Positions 19,332-32,379 of a stretch of DNA of 64,000 nt are shown one piece after another. Each line of letters begins with the position of its first letter. The stretch's first letter is position 1. The notes below the pieces were generated by a model. It saw only the letters and a list, made by a program, of their open reading frames with translations. It was not told the DNA's origin and searched no databases. A program made the position numbers and the translations under genes. The stretch spans positions 558,001-622,000 of the forward strand of contig JAQGDQ010000039.1 in assembly GCA_030141605.1 (NCBI GenBank), given 5' to 3'. This stretch comes from Tubiluchus corallicola. Taxonomy: Eukaryota > Priapulida > Priapulimorpha > Priapulimorphida > Tubiluchidae.

Positions 19332-20114
19332 ATATTCATTAGCATTACTTGCAATCCACGATTTCAGGGAAAATTATTCCTCAGCGTGAATGTAGTTTGA
19401 ACAGAACTTCAAGACAATCAAATTTCATTTTAGCAGATTATTGGCATTAATGGGTTTATCCGTTCCTGGAAGCGCAATGTTTTCTCCACATAAATTTTAG
19501 CCGTCAAAGGCGGCCATTAAGTGTAGCTTCATCTACATGATTTCTTCCTCGGTGAACGTACAGCTCATCTGCATGATAAAATCACTGGGAGACAAAAACC
19601 CTTAGCAAAGTCGTTGGATACTCACAAGGCCCAAGCACATATAATGTATTCTTACACAGGCTCATGCACAATCCTACATAAATGGCTTTTACACACTGTT
19701 TATTTTGCTAATCAACCAGTTAACAACCGATTAGCAATCTTTTGAAATTATACCTCATTATAAACACTAGCATGAAATCTTGACGTTTTTTGGATTTCAT
19801 TATACTGTCAATTAACCATTGATACTATACATTCTTACGCAAATAATTTGTTTCCAAACCTCGGTGCTCGCATGTGGTCTTGTACTTAGGATCTAAATTC
19901 ATAGAAATAAATGTAAGGCTCTGAGCCAAGCGAGACATGGAAAACTAGCATCAGAAGAGGCCGTCAGTATATTATATAGTTACATTACGCTTTACATCAT
20001 TGTCTTTACCACAGAAAAAAGTTCTACTAAAGATTTGTTGTCAAGAAAAATAATAATTTAATCATATGATCTACGGTATCTTGAATTCACAGAATTCATA
20101 CACATTCTGAATTA

Positions 20115-20128
20115 CCCCCCCCCCCCCC
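20115..20128. repeat. Poly(C) run of 14
   Basis: Uninterrupted cytosines; a site prone to sequencing and replication length errors. Confidence 0.85.
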
Positions 20129-20956
20129 AAAGAGTAGGAAACTGTGTCAGCTATTGGAAGAAATATCTTCGTCAAGTTTGTACTGAAAATGGTGGACTCA
20201 TGGAGCACTAGCTGTAAATCTTAACAAAAGTGATACACAAAAAGTTTTCCGGTATTTGTTTTTTGATTTGTTGTTTTAAGACTTCTGTATCTTTGGACAA
20301 ATTCAAGGAAATGACTCAAATTTTTTGGTGTTTATGCGTAAGCGTGTGTAACGTTAGTGTAGTAATTTTCAAGTAATTCCATTATTTGCTTCTTATAATA
20401 TCGTGATCAAAACTTCAGCACATATTTTGCGCCACCTGATATACCATAACAATTAATAATATGAAATGTAGAACTCTTAAAGGCCTTCATAATAAATGTC
20501 TTCACGTATTCGTGGTTGATATTCTGAGTACATGCAGCAACTATGAAATGAAGTAAGTTTCTTTTCCTTCTTTGCATTTCCGATCACATTTTATTTAATT
20601 CAACCAGACTTAACCAAATAATATTAATAGTATAAAACTGAGTCGCAGGAACAGTTATCAGGGAGAATTCTTCATCCGTGGTTTATAAACACGATCAATG
20701 GCGCTTAGGAATGAACGTCTTGGCTTGGCTTGCAATAAATCAGACTAATCTTAAACAACCGAGACTTGTTGCTTTCAGCTAATTTAAACACTGCAGCGTC
20801 GTGACCAGTTTAAAGATTTAAACACATCCCGGCAGGGACTCTGACCACCACTAAGCAGGCTGAAAGGTTAATTTATGCCAAACGACACGCTGAAATGCAA
20901 TGCAGTTTCAGAATTTTTATGCTTTGTAGCTTTGTAGCTTCATAACTGTTGTTGAT

Positions 20957-20990
20957 AGGGAGGGAGGGAGGGAGGGAGAGGGAGAGGGAG

Positions 20991-21083
<93 letters not shown>
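20957..21083. repeat. (GGGA)n/(GA)n microsatellite
   Basis: Begins as GGGA repeats, passes into (GA)n with one AAAG interruption, and is followed by GA-rich sequence to about 21175. The long Ser/Leu and Arg/Glu ORFs over it are artefacts of the repeat. Confidence 0.95.
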
Positions 21084-21086
<3 letters not shown>

Positions 21087-23639
21087 CAGAGAATGCGAAA
21101 AAGTGGGAGGGAGACGGAAACAAAAAAGAAAGAGAGATTAGGAGTGAAAGGGAAGGGAGGTAAGAGAGAAAGACAGTACTAAACCTAAAGTTGTAAACGT
21201 AAACAAATTATGTGACACAAAAACAGAGTTGAAAAAAGTAGCTTATCAGTTTCAACGGCACATTTCCTCTCATAACCTTCTGCGACGTTGCTAGATGAAA
21301 TTTTGTTGACTCATAACGTTTCCATTGTAAATATTCTATGATAATAGTGTAAGCTTAATTTTGCGGACCATCACGCAGCTTCTTAAACAACCTTTTTTTG
21401 GAGGTTTGAGAAAGAAAGCAAAGGAAGAGAGATTTTAAAATTTTATAGCGACAAAGAGAAAGTATGAAATTTCAGGCTAACTCAATAAGACCTTTCTGCT
21501 CAACCTTTTGGGTTTTTTGCTGTTTCAGTAAAGAGAAGCTGAACAAACAGCTGATGACGCATCGCAGACCGAGCTGCACACTCCATCCCATCATACAAGC
21601 AAATCAAATGACGTGTGTAATGCGAACGGGCGGATACATTCGCTTGGGTTTGCTGTGCCCGAGGGCGGATCCACTCGTGAAACTGCTTTACATGCACGGG
21701 ATGAAGCGCAGCTTGATTTCATTATACAGATAACCTGATGAAGCTGGGAACCCTATCACAGCAGCTTCCCTTCCGTGAGAGTTGAAACCAAGTTCAAATG
21801 CATCCATAAATACCGAGCAGACAGGCAGGCAGCGCACAGATTCATCTATTATAACTCGCTATTTTATCATAATAATACCAGGCGAGAACTAGTTATGTAA
21901 CACCGTTTCCCTCATCAATCTAGATAAACCTTGCCTAGCATGTCAACTGCCTGAATGGATATTACTTGCTTTGAGAGGTGTGAGACAAATGAATAAAGTT
22001 TCAACTGAAAGATCAAGACCAGTTATACGACTGTAGCACGCACAGGCACACAACCCATCAAAAATCTAATAAACTTCGACGATATAATAACTTTCAGTCG
22101 GGAGAATGAGAAAAAGAAGCACTATTTGCATTCGATTTCTCATTCAGCAATCAAAGAGATCTTTTTCTGATTGAGGCTTATCGTTATTCTCAATTCACGG
22201 GAGGGGGTGAGGTCCGCAGAAGAGAAACAAACGCTCGTCTATAAGAAATCTCAATGAATACGGCTGATATCTGATCATATAGCAGCCACATCTTTTAAGT
22301 TGAACCCATCAACAGTGCGGTAGATCAGGAATTTGGTTGCTGTCTACATGTAGCAGAAGCCACAGCACCCAGCAATGAATACGCGCATTACTGAATAGCC
22401 CAGTGAATATGAAGCCGTGGTGAATAGAGAGAACTCGTTACCATTCCTTATTACAATCACTCCTGCTTGTCCTTCGCGAACATTACTGATGTTTTCCTAG
22501 CGCAAATAATATAGTCAGCGTAGAAGCGCATAAATGCTGACTCGCAGACGATCTGAATGTGACAAAGCCGGCACATTGTGCGCCAATTTTTTTTCCTTTT
22601 ATAATGAAAGTCGCAGAGAGGAAGCGAAGGAGCCTCCTTATATGTCGTCAGCAAGAAAGAGCGACTACATTATTAACTAATGAGGATCGAGTCTTGCAAT
22701 ACCCCACAGCCTTGCTGCGCAAGAACTTTTCATATGGGCAAAGAAAAGGATATCAAGCCAATAATGTAAATAAAAGAGCACCTTGAAAGAGATGACGATG
22801 GCTATGATGATGATGATGATGGATGTGGACTATGAGGTCATGCAGGGTGAAATTAAAATCAGAGCTGTCGTCTTTATTACTCTGTCAAAGATTTATGGCA
22901 CAATATTCTCAAAGCACCTGTCTTTAATGTACCATCTGTGAATACGATATAAACACTTCTTCATCATAGATCAGTACTGGATTAATGGATTTGGAACAAT
23001 CTGTAGAATTCTCTACAGACTTTCACACACTGCAAATCAGAATCCAGAATTCAAAGGCACATTACTAATGTTGAGCGGTTGTGGTGGTGGAACAGGGGCG
23101 TAGCTCATTACCAAGAATAATCCTTGAACAATTGAACTGACAAAGGTGCCTTAATCACTTCTCTTATCCTCTCCCAACGAAACAAACAACTGGAGAAATA
23201 TGGCATATGAAACTGCTCAAAAGCAGTCTCTTAACGGTCACCTATCCGTTTGCGAACTAGGTCCTCCTGGCTTAACTTCGTAGACATCAGAAAATGTGAC
23301 AAAAATTAGCGACAATACGAATTCGTCCAATTTATAAATGGCAGTATTTTTGTGCCGATTCATAGGATTCACACCCTCTGTAAAAGGAAGGTACGCGCTG
23401 TGTATTTATTGATTTAGCTCGAGACTGGTTTCTAAAAACTTAAACATTGCTGACTTTAATAGCTGGTAGATGGATAGACGACAGACACACAATCTGACAA
23501 TTTGTAAATCTGGTACACCTAACGTAAAGATACACTTCGCTCAGTGATAGGATTTGACAAACCCCATTAATAGATGAAGCGCTCACTGATGATGGCGCCG
23601 CTGCTTTCCAGTTTAGAAGTTCTCTTCAATTCACGCTCT

Positions 23640-23745
23640 TTATTATACAAAAAAAATAGTAAAGGATGTCATGTCAATCACTTGAGGTTTCCTCGCTGTT
23701 TTTTTTATACAAGAAATAGTAAAATATGTCATGTTTATCACTTTT
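23640..23745. repeat. Two-copy ~64-bp tandem duplication
   Basis: TTATACAAAAAAAATAGTAA near 23643 and TTTATACAAGAAATAGTAAA near 23704 both continue into ATGTCATGT.(A/T)ATCACTT. The copies have diverged by substitutions and small indels. Confidence 0.7.
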
Positions 23746-24863
23746 CAATTGAAAGGAAAGAAAAAGAGAGGTATACGATGCCTGAAAAGCGAGCGAAATT
23801 CCGCATCATCGGTTAACAAGGGCTAAAGCTAACGGCCAATCAGGCTAGAGTGGGATCATTAAAAGCCTGATGCTTGACACATCAACTACAGTAATTATCC
23901 GATTTCTGATGGCCCGCTATTTGCTCGTTAGCTATATTCCATCTGTCGTTATTATTACACTTAACAAGAATCCCCGCCTAGAAATAGAAGCGATGCATAC
24001 TAACAATAGCAATTGTCATTTACAACGTAAGATTATTTGATTAAAACTAGTCATAAAATACAGGATCACGAACCGTGAAAACAATTATACTACATATTAA
24101 CAGAAGATGTATTACAAACAGGTTGGTGCATTTTGAAATAACACAGGTTTGCTACTTCAATATAACCGGCTTCTTTACGCAAACTTTTTCATCTTCCGTT
24201 TCGGGTTAGAGTTATCAGACGACTCAGGCTCATGACTAACAGTCATTACGGGTGTCACGTGGTTTGAGCCTCGTGTGTACGTGCGTTTGCGTGATGTGCG
24301 TACGCGCGTAATATGTGGCATTCTTTTCAAAAATTTATGACTTAAAGTTTAAATTTGGAAAGCATCAGATTGTTAAATCCGAATCTAACTTGCAATTCAT
24401 CATATGGGTAAAAAGAACCCAGATTTTTCTCTGCGCTTTTGTACTGAACTCCATTAAGCTCTGCCAGTCCTGACCGCAAGTTTCGCGAAAAAAGCCAAAT
24501 CCTTAAACGCGAAAATGAAATTATAGTTTCTCGGATGAAAGGTGTATTAACACATGACATGAACGCTGACGTTTGCTGACATGTGCACCATAATGAAATT
24601 CATCGATTTTGGCCCATAGGAAACATTTTTGCACAAACGTTCATTGGTGCAGTTCGGCGGATTCACAGAAGGGTGGTTCTATGTGACAATCGGGAATACC
24701 GCGCCATAGAATAATCTTTCTGATGCAATTTCGATTTAAAAGGAAAAGTGCACAACCCGATATAAAAATAGGCACATTTGTTACTTCAGGTGAAATAATG
24801 CTACTCGCGAAATGTTGTATTGATAGCAGTTGCTGGCAACAGTGCAGCCACTGTCACTCGCGG

Positions 24864-24923
24864 TTGTTGTTGCTGCTGCTGCTGTTTATTGTTATTATTA
24901 TTATTGTTGTTGTTGTTGTTGTT
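24864..24923. repeat. Trinucleotide tract (TTG/CTG/TTA)
   Basis: Consecutive TTG, CTG, then TTA and TTG triplets; a compound microsatellite. Confidence 0.9.
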
Positions 24924-24952
24924 TACGACTCGTGTTGAGAAACGAGCTTAGT

Positions 24953-25330
24953 GTTAATAAACAGATCTATAGTTAACGGGACAGTGATCGGACAGATTGG
25001 CACCATCGTGTATCGCAAAATACTGATTGATTCGATTAGTTAATCCTTTACTTACAATAAAATTATCAATATAAGTTTCAGTGTTAGTTAAAGGGTTAAC
25101 ATAACTAAAATCAGAATTAGATATTTGATAATATTGTATACACAAATAAATCGATTCCTGCATTTAAAATATGACGGAGTTCTTACATGAGCAGTGACCC
25201 TATTAAAATCGGTACCAAAATCCCCTCCAGTTATTATATTATCAGGATTAGACTTTTTCCTATCTCTTTGTATGTTTCTCTTAATTTGTTCACGAGCCAC
25301 AACAAAGCCATTATTATCGTTCGAAGTTGA
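24953..25330 (-). pseudogene. LINE endonuclease-domain fragment (frameshifted)
   Basis: Two overlapping minus-strand frames together form part of an apurinic-type LINE endonuclease. The first reads AREQIKRNIQ, then IITGGDFGTDFNR, the GDFN-like metal-binding block. The second reads NPLTNTETYIDNFIVSKGL and HDGANLSDHCPVNY, with the catalytic SDH motif. A frameshift near 25.13-25.16 kb separates them, so the copy is dead. It lies in a FAM53 intron on the same strand as the gene. The reading 5' of 25330 is too degraded to assign. Confidence 0.75.
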
Positions 25331-26021
25331 AGAAGTTTTTACTCAAGTCTCTTAGAACTGAGTTTTTCTTGTGTACGGAGACAGATTGCTTAGCTAGAAC
25401 TGCATTAATCTCACCTGTGTTCTCTCCCCTCCCCCCACATATGAACAGTCTCACTTTCTTCCTTAGTGAAGCTGCTGCTGGCATTGTTCATGAAGTCCGT
25501 TTCTTGACCAAGTACTCAGCCACTGCTGCATTGATCGTGCTGTCAAACTACGATATGCGTTCTCTGTTAGAAGCACTCAAATTTACTAAATAGGATACTG
25601 TTTCTCCCATTTTCGCCATGCGGTCAACAAAATAACAGATCTCAACTTCCTTTGGGCCGTAACATGGAAGTCGTGATAGACTTGATGCCACAAACACAAA
25701 CATTTCCAATCTTCACTTAAATCAGGTGTTTTAAGACCATCAATATTTCAGCGAAGTTAGCCTCGTGGGCCGCTTTAGTAGTAGAACCACGTCTGTTTGG
25801 TTTAACAGGCACGTAATTCTCTCAACAATCCCACAGAGTGCGTCACACAGGTAGTTTTTCAGATATATATATACCACTTTCGTCTTCACTGCATAATAAC
25901 GTTTTTCTTCATATGAATTATGTATACTAAATTCAACAATAACCGCTGGAAATGTGTAACAATTTGTCACAGCTCAGATTAATGCGCGTCAATGCTCAGC
26001 ATACCGTGACCAAAGTGGCGT

Positions 26022-26368
26022 TTACCTGGCATCCGGAGTACGTACGCGTTAAGTGGAGTTCGCCTAGCATTCAGAATGCGTACGCGTTAAGGGGGCGCGG
26101 AATGGATAAAATCGGTTTATATTGTTTTCAATGCACCCGTTTATCAAACCTGCCTTATGTGTTACTTTTTCTGCGGCTATTTCCTTTTGATTTTTAGCAG
26201 GTGGATAGCGCATTCCGGATGCTGCATAAACACCACTTTATGCGTTATCCACCTGTGGAATAAAAAATCAAAAGTCTGATAATCAGGGTGCACTGAAAAC
26301 AATATAAACCGATTTTATCAATTCCGTACTCTGCTAACACATACGCATTCCGGATTCTAGGCAAACGT
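26022..26368. mobile_element. Foldback (hairpin) element, about 347 bp
   Basis: Two long inverted arms face each other across a short centre near 26235. The innermost block (GATAAAATCGGTTTATATTG, then TTTTCA.TGCACCC) reads forward at about 26104 and reverse-complemented at about 26318. The arms extend outward into GTTTACCTGGCATCCGGAGT versus GTTTGCCTAGAATCCGGAAT. The left arm carries an extra ~35 bp and an internal duplication of GTACGCGTTAAG. There is no coding capacity and no clear target duplication. It would form a strong hairpin in the FAM53 pre-mRNA. Confidence 0.75.
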
Positions 26369-29300
26369 TTCTTTATATGTCATGATTATATACCAGTTGT
26401 TGGGTTTCATTTCCAATCTTCTGGTAGGTTCTCTTCTTTGAATGTGATCATGAAATGACTGTTCTTTCTTCTATTTAATATCTACTTCTACTCGGAAATG
26501 AATTTAGTCAATTAGTTAATTAAACCGACAGTTCTTTTTCATTTATGTGACATGAGCGCCACCTTTTATCGATTAATTCCAACCCTATAAGTTCTGTGGT
26601 TTTTACACATTTTGTCACTCCGCGTAGCCGAGAAAAGCCGCCCAAAAAGAGTTCAAAAACAGAGTAAAATAAAAACTCACTGAAAAACTATTACTGTTAA
26701 TAAGAAAATAAGAAAGTTAATACAAAAACCTGTAAAAAATTCCAAGGGAAAAAATTACGCCGCGACGTCGGCATCAGGAAAACAAATCACACACAAACAA
26801 TGAAAATGTAGCCCATGTTAGAAACTCCGCGAAGTGTTTGCTCCAACTGAAAATGGTTTGTGTATCTTAACATTACCTAATTGCGTTTCCAATAGAGCAA
26901 ATAACGCTAGCAATGCAATCAAGCATCCAGTTTCCCCCCTGTAAAATTGATTTCTTTTCTGGCTGTATCTTGTTAGTAATGCTAAGAAATCACAGTGCAA
27001 ACCCCAAAAGACAGGAAACCTGAACTAAAGGCAGCAAGTGTTTCATGTTAAAGAAGTGAAGGTCGTATAGTTACAAACACTTGCCAGGTTCTCCTAAAAT
27101 GTGTCAAACAATTGCAGACAAACTAAAGCTGCATCTACAGCAAGGTTTTCAAAACATGTGTAAGTGTTCAAACAAAGAAAATACTGGTGAAATTGCTTCA
27201 CTGTTTACATAAACGCATGAACTGAGTTATATGGTACAAAAGCCCATCTCCCAAACCAAGACATGCTTCACCACGAATCCTGTAGGGAGATCTACCACTT
27301 ACTGAATACTGATGATATGGCACAAGTTTATCTTGTGGTCACTAAAACACTGAGCACTGACCAAACATATCAGTACTTTTGAAAACTAAGGCAATAAAAT
27401 ATTGTCAACTGCTATTTAAGTATTAGGTTGTGCAAAATTATGGCCTATGGACGAAATCATGAACAAAGTCCAACGTTGCAATTTCATTCACAGTGGATCC
27501 AGACTAAATTTAGATTCTTCACGGAGATATCCAAATTTAGCAATGGAATTTATACATACATAAACTTAAGCAAATAGAATTAATAGCGTTAAACACTATT
27601 TAATTATTTATTTATCTTTATTTCGGATCACAGGTACACTTAAAGCCCAATTACTAAAAATTTGAATATAACCACAGCTGAGCATGGCCACAACGTTTAC
27701 GAAGATGCAAGTACGGTACACATATACAGTGAAGCTATGAGCACAATTAATGAAGAAATATAACATTAATTATGTTCAATTAATTGTGTTGAACTAGCAC
27801 AGCGTTTAGGTAAGCACTATAGCTTATCTTTTTGAAAAATGAAAAAAAAATTTACGACAGCATCCAAGGTGCCGAGTTATTCGTATCACTGGATATCCTC
27901 TCTTGAAACATAATTCTTAACATAACTCAGGCTTTACCAACCTTTATACTATGAAGGAATAAGAAGTAATGAGTTATTCAACTAGCAGATATAAGTGCAG
28001 TAAGTAATTGATACACTGGAAGTGGTGGGCAGATTGTTAGCACTTCTGTAGCAACCCATTTAACTAAAAAATCTGGAATTTTCCATTAAATACCTGCAAA
28101 TTTCTGGACTTTTCTATATGCAGCATCAATGCAACTAATTGTTGCCTTAAGTGAACTTAACACTTTGGAATGTGACAAATTATAAACAGAAACCAAAGAA
28201 ATCCACTTTTTCTATAGCCAATGGTTGCAAATCTCTATCACCTTTGTTAGAGAGGCCAGGCCAGAATGAAAACAAGTAAAGAGTTAAGCCTATCATAATG
28301 ACACAGCTAAACAACAGTTTCCGCGTGTAAGTAATTCTGGTTCTGGATTCTGGTTTTTAATTCACATGAACTCTGATAAAAAATTGTCAAGTTCAGAGGG
28401 CATCGTTTAAAAATGCCGGAAGTGAACAAGATTTCAGTTCCATATGCTTGAGCTTGTGTGCATTCTAGGAAGAAAAACTTATTACCAAGCTATAATTATC
28501 AAATGCATTATACCAATTTTACATCACAAAGTATGAAACAAACTGCAAAGAATGCATAATGTGTTTCTTATGTTTATGGTGACACGAATGCTTGTTTTTC
28601 TAACCAAGTAATGATTTAGAAACAAAAAGGTTCAAAGTTAAGATCATGTGAGCTAGAGAGTCCCTAAATGATGTTTAGAAAGGCCTTGGGTGTGGCATGT
28701 AGATGGCTTTGCATGTGGATGGTATGGCCCATCTTTAAGTAACACGAAATGGGGAGACTGAGACATATAACCTTCCTCGTAACAGCATGAGTTCAGCAAC
28801 GTGACCCACTAAGGAGACTAGAACCACTGCCATGTGTTTTTTACGACAAAACACAACTGTAAAAATGATATTACGAGCAACACCAGCCAAGAACAAAATG
28901 TAGCACATCGGTTCCAGATGAAAGTTGGTATTTCGGCTGCAAGTCGTTACAAACTGCTCTAAGGCTGCGAGAAATTCAGCACACAGGTGCAGAAAACAGA
29001 CCCCCATATACTTTCAGAAGAATTCAATGTGGTGTAAAATGACTGAGCGATTTTGTCTCATAATCCTAATCCACAAGTGCAAAACCAATTACTTTTGCTA
29101 TTGATCCGTCACCATCATTTGTAGATATTGCTAAAGAAAGTAAAAGTTTCAAAAATCTTTAAAATGCCTATAGTTTTAAATCAAACTTGTCTCAAAGATG
29201 TGTTTATCAATACGTCACCAAGAAGAATAAGTGTAACACTTTAAAAAATGCAGTGAGCACAACTCAAAAGTTGTGAGTGAAAAGGCAACAAAAAAGTTTT

Positions 29301-29487
29301 GGTGTGTCAACTTTGCATTTGCTTTGGCTGTACTATACATGACTCGATGGAATATTTTTCCTGCAAGAAAAAGATTTCCTGTCTACTGTGAAAATCCTCA
29401 AGTTCATGTAAACTTATGGCAAAATACACTGGTTTTACTCCTTAACTAGTTGGAATCCTTCTACAACTATCATTCTGTATTATACTA

Positions 29488-29953
29488 TATAAATAAATGG
29501 ATAAACCATGCTTGTTGCTGTAAAATCTAGTGTATTTTTAATATAAATTTGTTCAGTATTTCAACATTATGTCCTCTTCAAGAATATGTAACCGAAATTA
29601 CAATATGAACAATCTTAGATTAAAATTGCTGATCTCAAATTCAATTCAAATTATTTTCTTCTAATTGAGCTTACAACGACCATCCCCCTTCACATTAAAA
29701 TTTGAAATAGCTGAAGAGGAGATCAGAAAGCTTTCCTTAATATTTCTCTCAACTATCTCTTTGCAGGTTTCTAATTAATTTAATAGTGATAGGAGCTTTT
29801 AGCAGGGATTTAGCTTGGTTACTGCTACAATTTTTCCAATTTTAATCTAACATTGTGCTTAAAGAGGACGTAGTGTCGAAATATTGATCAAATAAACAAA
29901 AAATACAACAGATTTTACTGCAAAAAGCTGGGTTTATTTATTTATTTATTTAC
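29488..29953. mobile_element. Large inverted repeat with ~75-95-bp arms
   Basis: The left arm GCTTGTTGCTGTAAAATCTA (from 29510), continuing through GTATTTCAACATTATGTCCT, matches the reverse complement of the right arm, GCTTTTTGCAGTAAAATCTG (from 29928) through ATATTTCGACACTACGTCCT. Identity is roughly three quarters by eye. The match continues outward into TAAACC / (TTTA)n sequence. There is no ORF, so this is a MITE-like or foldback element. Its right edge lies about 35 bp from the 5' splice site of the FAM53 exon at 29989-30069. Confidence 0.7.
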
Positions 29954-29988
29954 TGGTTTTACTGTACACAGTACTATAAATAATATAC

Positions 29989-30069
29989 CTGCTGCTGCTG
30001 AGGTAGGATTATCTGCGGTGGTACAGCAGTGGGGTGTAACAAGTCTAGAGCCTGGCTTGGCATCAAACA
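29989..30069 (-). CDS. FAM53: FAM53 internal exon (81 bp)
   Basis: The acceptor is TTCTCTGTTGCAG (ending 30070) and the donor CAG|GTATAT. In the phase set by the preceding exon it reads 27 codons, CLMPSQALDLLHPTAVPPQI then ILPQQQQ, with no stop. Phase 0 in and phase 0 out. A second frame is also open across it, but only phase 0 fits the previous exon. Vertebrate FAM53 has a poorly conserved Ser/Pro-rich stretch in this part, so identity rests on splice sites and phase. Confidence 0.75.
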
Positions 30070-30751
<682 letters not shown>

Positions 30752-30829
30752 TTGAAACGAAACATTATTTAGCTCCTTATTCATCCTATTGTTTGTTTCA
30801 GTGACTAGCCTTGAAGACGGAAACGCATT
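30752..30829 (-). CDS. FAM53: FAM53 internal exon (78 bp)
   Basis: The acceptor is GTTTTCTTTTCAG (ending 30830) and the donor CAA|GTAAGT. Twenty-six codons, NAFPSSRLVTETNNRMNKEL then NNVSFQ, are open only in phase 0; the other two frames contain stops. That is exactly the phase left by the donor at the end of the main FAM53 exon. It follows the RPSLD..KM block, where vertebrate FAM53 continues with a Ser/Asn-rich segment. Confidence 0.8.
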
Positions 30830-31492
30830 CTGAAAAGAAAACAGCATTTTAAAAACCACCATTGCAGATTCTTCGAATATTCAATTCAGCTTGTCTTGTA
30901 CTTTTAGAAAGGAACGAAATAATTGGTAGTCGAAATGGTTTAACAATAGTTTTCCTTGTGGTGGCATACTGCTCTGGTGTGAATTTAGTAAGAAAATAAA
31001 CTTAAATAAGCACAAGACCTTAATTTCACGTTAGATTAATGTTGAAATAATGATTGCTCCTGATCACCACAGCATGATGACATTTTCCGAATAAATTCGG
31101 TACTTTAAATGGCTCTTATAGATTGCCATTTAATGCTCAGAACTACATCAACATACAGATAATACAGAACTCTTTGGTAATTGCCAGAATTAATGCTTTG
31201 CCTGATTACTATTCTTCACAATTCTTCGTGATATCCTTTAGTGCACTACAAAAATTTATGAAACCATAAGAGACACATATCACGTTATTAGTGTACATGT
31301 GATACAAATATCTGTGGATTGATATACTCTTATGCGGTAACATCTGTTTTCTGCAAAACACATAGTAACATTAAAATCAATATTCCGCAGATTTAAATCA
31401 AGAAACAAAGAACTCTGTGAAAAGTTTTGATAAAACAGTGAATGTGATCATTGTGCTGCAATAAAATGTCTTTACTTCATTACTTTCCTCAC
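30830..31492 (-). other. FAM53 intron
   Basis: A 663-bp intron starting GTGAGG and ending TTTTCAG. No repeat recognised. The main-exon frame runs six codons into it before a TAA. Confidence 0.7.
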
Positions 31493-32379
31493 CTCTTTCA
31501 TTTTATACAAGTCCAGTGAAGGCCTACTTATGTGCTCTTTTGGTCTCTTTCTTTTTATTCCGCACTTCTTATCAGCAACACAAGGGTGTGACCTGGTCCT
31601 GGACAAGCGATGAGAACTAATGCATTTGATCGTGGCGGCCCTTCTGGCTTTATTGGAGGCGATGTGATCCTCTGACAGAGACATGCTGCGGTACTTGAAG
31701 TGATCATCTTCTCCTGAAGATTCGAGAGCCTTCACAAATTTTGTGAAATCAAATGGTTTGCTTGACGCCGACAGTGGTCGAGGAACTGGTGATTCGTGTG
31801 GACTATTCCTAACAGCCGCACTGGAATGCTTCAGCGACGTCTGCAAAATGAGCTCCGCGGAGCCTAGAGATCGATACACTGGATTTGGTTTGTGCAAATT
31901 TGGTACGTGACCACTAAAATACTTGTGCGTATTGTTATTGTTCTGTCCATACACATCGCCACTATAGTGTCGCTCTCGCGAAAAGAAAGCAGCGTCACCA
32001 CTGTAATGCCTATCACGTAAAAAGTCCCTGGGACCTTGAAACTGAATGGCTTTGAAATGTACCTCATCTATCGCTGGAAAGTTGAAATGTCCCGGCTTGT
32101 TGTTCTCGTTATTCTCGTATTCACTACTAGTGTTCGAAAGCGAGCGGCAATGCCGTTTCTTTGGAGGATCTGTACAAGGCACCTCCATGTGGTGAGATTC
32201 AATGCTGCGATCGGATTCAGGTGGTGCCCATGATTGGTCATCACTGATCCCATCTCTTGAGCTATCGCTATAGTATGAATCCGGAGCACGATCCAGATCT
32301 GAGTCTGTGGGATGATCGTCTTCGTTTTGTTCTTCAGGATCTCGGTATATGTATGGGTTACACGGCATTGGTTCCCTCA
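31493..32379 (-). CDS. FAM53: FAM53 main coding exon
   Basis: The exon enters in phase 1 after TTTTTTTTCAG and leaves in phase 0 at GAG|GTGAGG; 296 codons including the split one. Family blocks in order: an acidic N-terminal half with many Ser/Asp; KKRHCRSLS about 74-82 (vertebrate SKRHCRSLS); a local duplication RHYSGD at 124-129 and 137-142; SPVPRPLSAS about 197-206 (FAM53B SPVPRPSSAS); YRSMSLSEDHI about 230-240; RSHPCVADKKCGIKRKR about 263-279, a basic nuclear-localisation-like cluster; RPSLDLYKMKE about 286-296. These identify FAM53, nearest FAM53B. FAM53B/Simplet promotes nuclear beta-catenin in vertebrates. The open frame continues into the intron as VRKVMK-stop; the donor and in-phase next exons show this is not the natural end. 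Confidence 0.92.

Larger units (their letters stand above)
15250..29487 (-). other. Large FAM53 intronic region
   Basis: About 14 kb between recognised FAM53 exons. It holds the 46-bp minisatellite, (GA)n and poly(C) tracts, a LINE endonuclease fragment and a foldback element, annotated separately. Phase requires at least one further exon here (in phase 0, out phase 1), which I could not identify. The remainder is unassigned A+T-rich sequence. Confidence 0.55.

Noticed and set aside
28735-29007. 90-codon minus-strand frame with an acceptor-like CTCGCAG and hydrophobic segments
   Set aside because: No donor in phase with neighbouring FAM53 exons and no recognised family; possibly chance.
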